From Sutcliffiella tianshenii (lineage in GTDB: Bacteria > Bacillota > Bacilli > Bacillales > Bacillaceae_I): a stretch of 64,000 bases of DNA. The stretch's first letter is position 1, and every line of letters begins with the position of its first letter. Below the pieces are notes generated by a model. That model worked only from the letters and a program-made list of their open reading frames with translations, was not told the DNA's origin and did not search any database. This document shows, piece by piece, positions 59,783 through 64,000 of this stretch. The position numbers were made by a program, and so were the translations under genes. Location: positions 496,001 through 560,000 of the forward strand of contig NZ_JAFBED010000001.1 of assembly GCF_016908565.1 (NCBI RefSeq), written 5' to 3'.

Positions 59783-59895
59783 TTTTAACGAAAAATTGTA
59801 AATATCAACGAAAACGTTGCACATATCAACGAGAATTTTTATTTATCAATGAAAATAAATTTTTATCCACGAAAACCGACCACATATCGACGAAT
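59783..59895. repeat. Phased 20/21-bp repeat array E (TATCAACG)
   Basis: Units with TTTTAACG, TATCAACG, TATCAACG, TATCAATG, TATCCACG and TATCGACG start at 59783, 59803, 59824, 59844, 59864 and 59885. Spacings are 20, 21, 20, 20 and 21 bases. The word is followed by A-runs. It shares its core with array C. It lies between the lipoprotein terminator and prfA; the rest of the gap shows nothing recognisable. Confidence 0.75.
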
Positions 59896-59953
59896 CGACA
59901 AATACCCCCACATTTCGACCACCGACCACACTAACACTAAATCACCGCTACAC

Positions 59954-59983
59954 AAAAAATCCGCCCATAAAAATCGGACGGAT
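59954..59983 (-). terminator. Terminator after the lipoprotein gene
   Basis: The stem ATCCGTCC/GGGCGGAT (one mismatch) is followed by TTTTTTG on the minus strand, about 20 bases after the stop codon. Confidence 0.75.
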
Positions 59984-60004
59984 CACTTGCGAGGGTGTGG
60001 CCCC

Positions 60005-60439
60005 TCAACGTTCCTTGATGGTCAAATGCACCCGATATCTAGGCATCACATCAATAAATTTACGCTTCAGCGTGCGCTCGACCTTGTCTTTTTCCTCTTT
60101 GGACAGGGAACCGTTGGAGTAAGCGGTCACCCGGGCATGGTCGCCTGTGATGGAGACAGGGCCGGGTTCGAGGTCACTGTTCAAGGTGATGACCTCGGCG
60201 AATTTTTCCTGATCATCCCCGTAATCGGGCCGTTCTTCGGTCAGATCGAGGAAATTTGGGTTTTGGTTTGTATTGAAGTCATTGGAATCCTTATGCTCTT
60301 CATACGATCCATCGTCGTCGGTGACGCCGATCAGCCTTGTACCGTTTTCCACTTCGCGCTGGCCGGTGAGGTCTTTATCAGCCCCGCATCCAGCTATAAA
60401 AAAAGAGCATACGACTATTGCCAGGATTGCATGTTTCAT
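60005..60439 (-). CDS. Putative lipoprotein, possibly YhcN/YlaJ-like
   Basis: This 144-residue protein has a lipoprotein signal (ILAIVVCSFFIAGCGAD) with the lipobox Cys at residue 18. A polar linker follows, then a small C-terminal domain (VSITGDHARVTAYSNGSLSKEEKDKVERTLKRKF). That part resembles YhcN/YlaJ sporulation lipoproteins in pattern, but I cannot confirm the match. The ATG has a GGAGG site. The stop codon touches a dispersed repeat (GGGTGTGGCCCC). Confidence 0.75.
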   Translation of the reverse strand: MKHAILAIVVCSFFIAGCGADKDLTGQREVENGTRLIGVTDDDGSYEEHKDSNDFNTNQNPNFLDLTEERPDYGDDQEKFAEVITLNSDLEPGPVSITGDHARVTAYSNGSLSKEEKDKVERTLKRKFIDVMPRYRVHLTIKER

Positions 60440-60508
60440 GCAAACACCTCCTGCCTTTAGCGTATCCCCTTCTCCAAAATATTTTCGGACAAATTATAGG
60501 AAAGAATG

Positions 60509-61114
60509 TTATTTTTTCACTTCTTGCAACACGGACACATGTAGAGGAACTTCATGATGATGACGACAGCGAGGTTCATAAGATTCAGAAGCGCCGACTA
60601 AAATAATTGGGTCATCGTAGCATGCTGGCTTTCCATTGATCAGACGTTGCGTACGGCTTGCAGGTGATCCGCATACAGCACATACCGCTTGCAGCTTTGT
60701 CACCGTTTCAGCAATCGCCAAAAGCTCCGGCATCTTACCGAATGGCTCTCCACGGAAATCCTGGTCAAGCCCTGCAGCTATTACACAGTAGCCCCTGTTT
60801 GCTAATTCCTGAATCACTTCCACAATATGCTCATCAAAAAACTGTACTTCGTCAATGCCCACCACTTCTGTCTTTTCCTCCACCTGATCGAGGATATCTT
60901 TTGAAGTTGGAACAGGCATCGCTATGATGGATGTCCCATTATGAGAAACCACCGCCTCATCGGCATAACGGTTGTCAATTGCTGGTTTGAATACTTGAAT
61001 GTTCTGTTTGGCAAATTGGGAGCGTCGCATGCGGCGAATTAGTTCTTCTGATTTTCCAGAAAACATACTGCCACAAATCACTTCTACCCAACCCGAATGC
61101 TTCATTACGTACAT
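60509..61114 (-). CDS. tdk: Thymidine kinase
   Basis: This 201-residue enzyme phosphorylates thymidine in salvage. The P-loop is [15 protein letters not shown], the catalytic region is [15 protein letters not shown], and the lasso is [16 protein letters not shown]. Zinc-binding cysteines are in [10 protein letters not shown], with CYDD and RCRHHHE. The ATG at 61114 has GGGGGAGG upstream. The order rho-rpmE-tdk-prfA is typical for Bacillus. Confidence 0.96.
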   Translation of the reverse strand: MYVMKHSGWVEVICGSMFSGKSEELIRRMRRSQFAKQNIQVFKPAIDNRYADEAVVSHNGTSIIAMPVPTSKDILDQVEEKTEVVGIDEVQFFDEHIVEVIQELANRGYCVIAAGLDQDFRGEPFGKMPELLAIAETVTKLQAVCAVCGSPASRTQRLINGKPACYDDPIILVGASESYEPRCRHHHEVPLHVSVLQEVKK

Positions 61115-61209
61115 GCACGGCCTCCCCCTTCTGTTTATAAGCGTATAAAAAGTGCTTAGTCTTTAGCAAGAGACATAAGCACATTTTCATGAAATATGTA
61201 AGGTAAGTA

Positions 61210-61248
61210 AAAAAAAACAGGCAAGATATAGGATAACCTGCCTGTTTT
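61210..61248 (-). terminator. Terminator after rpmE2
   Basis: The perfect stem AAAACAGGCA/TGCCTGTTTT has a 15-base loop and is followed by TTTTT on the minus strand, six bases after the stop codon. Confidence 0.9.
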
Positions 61249-61254
61249 ACTTTA

Positions 61255-61500
61255 TTACTTAAGGCCGTATTTTTTGTTGAAACGCTCAACACGTCCATCA
61301 GCAGCAGCATGCTTCTGACGTCCAGTGTAGAATGGGTGAGAATCAGAAGAGATCTCAACTTTGATTAGAGGGTAAGTAGTACCGTCTTCCCATTCGATAG
61401 TTTCGTTTGTTTTCATCGTAGAACCAGTGATGAATTTGAAACTAGTGTTGATGTCCATGAATACAACTTTACGGTAATTTGGATGAATTCCAGCTTTCAT
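61255..61500 (-). CDS. rpmE2: 50S ribosomal protein L31, type B (zinc-free)
   Basis: This 81-residue protein begins [20 protein letters not shown] and ends [27 protein letters not shown]. It lacks the CxxC zinc motif and has the longer insert of type B L31 (YtiA class). The ATG at 61500 has AAGGAG nine bases upstream; another in-frame ATG at 61509 is too close to the site. The gene occupies the rho-tdk slot where B. subtilis has zinc-type rpmE. Confidence 0.93.
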   Translation of the reverse strand: MKAGIHPNYRKVVFMDINTSFKFITGSTMKTNETIEWEDGTTYPLIKVEISSDSHPFYTGRQKHAAADGRVERFNKKYGLK

Positions 61501-61706
61501 TCTTTTCATCTCCTTTTTGCCCTGAGTCTTTCGAAACAGAGTTAGGTTTCAAATGATACCAAACAAGGTTCGACATCATTTATCTTAAAAACACACTGAT
61601 GAAATTATATCAAGTAATGTTTGGTTTTGCAACCTTACTTTTGGACTTATATTTACCAAATCGGCACGCAATATTTTCCACAAAGATTAGTTGAAGTCAT
61701 CAAACT

Positions 61707-61845
61707 CCCCTGTTGGTTTCCGCTCCAGGGGTTCGCTTTCCGCGGGCGGCCTCGGGAGCCTCCTCGGCGCTAATGCGCCTGTGGGGTCTCCCTTGACACG
61801 CTACTTCCGCAGGAGTCTCACGTCTTACACTCCAACCAACAGGGG
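61707..61845. mobile_element. 139-bp MITE-like element, copy 2
   Basis: The ends CCCCTGTTGG and CCAACAGGGG are perfect inverted repeats. The interior matches copy 1 (41185-41322): CCAGGGGTTCGCTTTCCGC, CTCGGGAGCCTCCTCGGCGC and GCCTGTGGGGTCTCCC. It lies between rho and rpmE2. The other part of the 61501-61880 gap shows no gene. Confidence 0.75.
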
Positions 61846-61880
61846 CCAAAGTAATGTAGATTATTTACCTTTTTAAATTC

Positions 61881-63152
61881 CTATCGCTTCGCCGTTCCTG
61901 CCTTTTGGTCTTCTTCGAGCATGTCGAAGAATTCCTGGTTGGACTTGGATTGGCGCAGGCGTCTTAGGAGCTTTTCGGCAAAGTCCGGGGTGTCGGACAT
62001 CGTTTTGCGGATGGCCCATAGCTTGTCCAGATGGTCTTTAGGAATAAGAAGTTCTTCTTTACGGGTTCCGGAACGACGGATATCGATCGCCGGGAAGATT
62101 CGGCGCTCGGCCAGGTTGCGATCAAGGTGTAATTCCATGTTCCCTGTTCCTTTAAATTCCTCATAGATGACGTCATCCATACGGGATCCCGTTTCAACAA
62201 GAGCCGTCGCAAGGATCGTCAAGCTTCCGCCCTCTTCGATATTACGCGCTGCACCGAAGAAACGCTTCGGACGGTGGAAAGCAGCCGGGTCGATACCACC
62301 GGAAAGCGTACGTCCGCTTGGCGGGATGACAAGGTTATAGGCACGTGCAAGACGTGTGATGCTGTCCATCAGGATGATGACATCGCGCTTATGCTCAACA
62401 AGGCGAAGTGCTCGCTCCAGTACAAGCTCTGCCACCTTGATATGGTTTTCCGGTACCTCATCAAATGTGGAACTTACAACGTCTCCTGCAACAGAACGCT
62501 CGATGTCCGTCACTTCCTCAGGACGCTCGTCGATCAGAAGTACGATCAATTCCGCTTCCGGATGGTTGGTTGTAATGCTGTTGGCGATCTCTTTGATGAG
62601 CATTGTTTTACCCGCTTTTGGCGGTGCAACAATCAATCCACGCTGACCGAATCCGACAGGTGCGATCAGGTCCATGATGCGTGTGGAAAGGCCTTTAGGC
62701 TTTGTTTCCAGGACGATTTGTCTGTCCGGATATAAAGGAGTCAACGCAGGGAAATGGACGCGCTCTTTTGCCGATTCCGGATCGTCGCCATTGACTGCTT
62801 CTACATGTAAAAGTCCGTAATAACGCTCGTTTTCCTTAGGAGGACGCACTTTCCCGGATACCTTGTCCCCGTTTCTCAAGTCGAAACGACGGATCTGGGA
62901 AGCCGAAATGTAAATATCCTCGGAGCTTGGGGAGTAGTTGATCGGGCGCAGGAAACCGAACCCTTCAGATTGCACCACTTCCAATACACCTTCCATGAAA
63001 AGGAGGCCGTCTTTTTCTGCCTGTGCTTTTAAAATGGCAAAAATAAGTTCTTTTTTCGTCAGTTTGCTGTAGTAGGAAACTTTATGCTGACGGGCAAATT
63101 CATATAGTTCTTTAAGCTTTAAATTTTCTAAATGAGAAATAGTCAAATCCAT
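61881..63152 (-). CDS. rho: Transcription termination factor Rho
   Basis: This 423-residue hexameric RNA helicase has the N-terminal helix bundle ([21 protein letters not shown]), an RNA-binding cold-shock-like domain ([22 protein letters not shown]), Walker A APPKAGKT, Walker [17 protein letters not shown] and the R-loop [12 protein letters not shown]. The ATG at 63152 is family-like but has only a weak ribosome site; the frame opens at 63209. A leader of nearly 300 bases may allow self-regulation. Confidence 0.95.
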   Translation of the reverse strand: MDLTISHLENLKLKELYEFARQHKVSYYSKLTKKELIFAILKAQAEKDGLLFMEGVLEVVQSEGFGFLRPINYSPSSEDIYISASQIRRFDLRNGDKVSGKVRPPKENERYYGLLHVEAVNGDDPESAKERVHFPALTPLYPDRQIVLETKPKGLSTRIMDLIAPVGFGQRGLIVAPPKAGKTMLIKEIANSITTNHPEAELIVLLIDERPEEVTDIERSVAGDVVSSTFDEVPENHIKVAELVLERALRLVEHKRDVIILMDSITRLARAYNLVIPPSGRTLSGGIDPAAFHRPKRFFGAARNIEEGGSLTILATALVETGSRMDDVIYEEFKGTGNMELHLDRNLAERRIFPAIDIRRSGTRKEELLIPKDHLDKLWAIRKTMSDTPDFAEKLLRRLRQSKSNQEFFDMLEEDQKAGTAKR

Positions 63153-63433
63153 AAAAAGAAAACACCACTCTATTCTTTTATTTAGTATCAATGGAAAAAG
63201 ATTGTTCATTTGTCTTCCAGAACTGATTCAAGCTGAAATAAGTTCGAAGGATGGGAAATCCGGCAGTCGGATCTAAGGTAAGTTCCTGCACCATGATAAA
63301 TTGGATGAATTGGATAAAGGGTGAGGACTTACTCCCGTTTTACATGTGGGATAAACTCTCCTTTTGAAGAAATTGTAGAAGAATCGCTAGGAAGAAAAAG
63401 ATAGATTTTAACATAAAACGCGTAGCATATAAT

Positions 63434-63463
63434 ATTTTACCCACATTTCATACTTTTAAGCAA
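63434..63463 (-). promoter_or_regulatory. Candidate rho promoter with long leader
   Basis: On the minus strand TTGCTT (63458-63463) is followed after 18 bases by TAAAAT (63434-63439). This leaves about 275 bases before the rho ATG. B. subtilis rho is autoregulated through its leader. Confidence 0.4.
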
Positions 63464-63602
63464 CAACTTTCTATAGACAGGCTTAGTGCCATTCTATTAT
63501 TTTCTGGGGAATATTCCACAATCCCCCCGAATAGTGTCGAAAAGAATCTCTACGCCCTAAATAATTCGTAACAGCCTGTGTTTTTTTGACCTATCAAATA
63601 GA

Positions 63603-63634
63603 GGAAAACCGTAAACGGCATACGCGTTTACGGT
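63603..63634 (-). terminator. Terminator after glpX
   Basis: The perfect 10-bp stem ACCGTAAACG/CGTTTACGGT is followed by TTTTCC on the minus strand, ten bases after the glpX stop. Confidence 0.8.
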
Positions 63635-63643
63635 TCAAGAAAT

Positions 63644-64000
63644 TTATGGTTTGAAAACAAGATTAGGTTTTTTCTTGATGTTATGCTGTCCATCGATGAA
63701 GCGCACCGTTCCGGATTTTGCCCTCATGACCACGGAATGAGTCGTTGCGTTGGTGCCTTTGAACTGGACACCGCGGAGAAGCTCACCATCTGTCACTCCC
63801 GTTGCTGCAAAAATGGCATCATCCCCGCGAACGAGGTCTTCCATTCTCAGTACCGCGTCAATGTTTTCGATCCCCATCTTTTTGCAACGAAGCAGCTCTT
63901 CTTCGTTTTGCGGCAATAGCTTCCCTTGGATCTCTCCGCCGAGGCATTTAAGGGCAACTGCAGCGATTACGCCTTCAGGTGCTCCGCCTGAACCGAACAG
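63644..64000 (-). CDS. glpX: Fructose-1,6-bisphosphatase class II, C-terminal part (cut by window edge)
   Basis: The last 118 residues are visible. They begin [28 protein letters not shown] and continue with [34 protein letters not shown], both GlpX signatures. The enzyme hydrolyses fructose-1,6-bisphosphate in gluconeogenesis. An internal ATG at 63916 is not a start. The gene lies upstream of rho, as in other Bacillus. Confidence 0.93.
   Translation of the reverse strand: MFGSGGAPEGVIAAVALKCLGGEIQGKLLPQNEEELLRCKKMGIENIDAVLRMEDLVRGDDAIFAATGVTDGELLRGVQFKGTNATTHSVVMRAKSGTVRFIDGQHNIKKKPNLVFKP

Overview
The window is a low-to-moderate GC Firmicute chromosome, from a spore-forming member of the Bacillaceae. 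The evidence is the sporulation genes spoIIQ, spoIID and spoIIR, strong AGGAGG-type ribosome sites, many TTG/GTG starts, and gene order close to the Bacillus subtilis glpX-rho-rpmE-tdk-prfA-prmC-spoIIR-ywlB-tsaC(ywlC)-mntP-ywlE-ywlF-ywlG-glyA-upp-atp and ywmB-murAA-spoIID-spoIIQ blocks. Nearly every gene is on the minus strand, so the window is read from right to left in transcription order.

Right part (46.7-64 kb): glpX (cut by the window edge), rho, a zinc-free type L31 protein, tdk, a lipoprotein, prfA-prmC, spoIIR, an acetyltransferase, the tRNA threonylcarbamoyl-AMP synthase gene with a DnaA-box cluster at its 5' end, mntP, the arginine phosphatase ywlE, a chemotaxis receptor, rpiB, ywlG, glyA and upp. 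A 1,241-bp element with 17-bp inverted ends and a 7-bp target duplication, carrying only a leucine-rich-repeat gene, sits between ywlG and glyA inside a former hairpin.

Middle (30-46.6 kb): a GDSL hydrolase, an ABC-2 transporter pair and a Vpr-like secreted subtilase lie between upp and the complete atpZ-I-B-E-F-H-A-G-D-C operon. A TM2 protein and a secreted endonuclease I-type nuclease follow, then a tandem array of 52-bp hairpin units.

Left part (1-30.6 kb): a complete 11-gene nuoABCDHIJKLMN operon without nuoEFG, so a proton-pumping complex I core without a visible NADH module. Then come ywzB, ywmB, murAA, spoIID, a VanZ protein, spoIIQ, a small cassette resembling orphan type VII secretion cargo genes, a REP-associated tyrosine transposase, a gamma-glutamyltransferase, a two-gene chromate transporter, pcp, a Pro/Glu-rich exported protein, and an acetate-type symporter with its DUF485 partner, a CBS/nucleotidyltransferase regulator-like protein and a DnaQ-type exonuclease.

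The unexplained structure is in the spacers. Four gaps (about 19.2, 33.2, 51.7 and 59.8 kb) hold short arrays with a 20/21-bp period, and one (30.8-31.1 kb) holds the 52-bp array. All five lie just beyond the intrinsic terminator of one transcription unit and before the next unit. In addition there are two copies of a 138/139-bp element with inverted ends, a 109-bp snap-back element, and a dozen or more short GGGTC(A/T)GRCCCC-type repeats, several fused to terminators or to a gene end.
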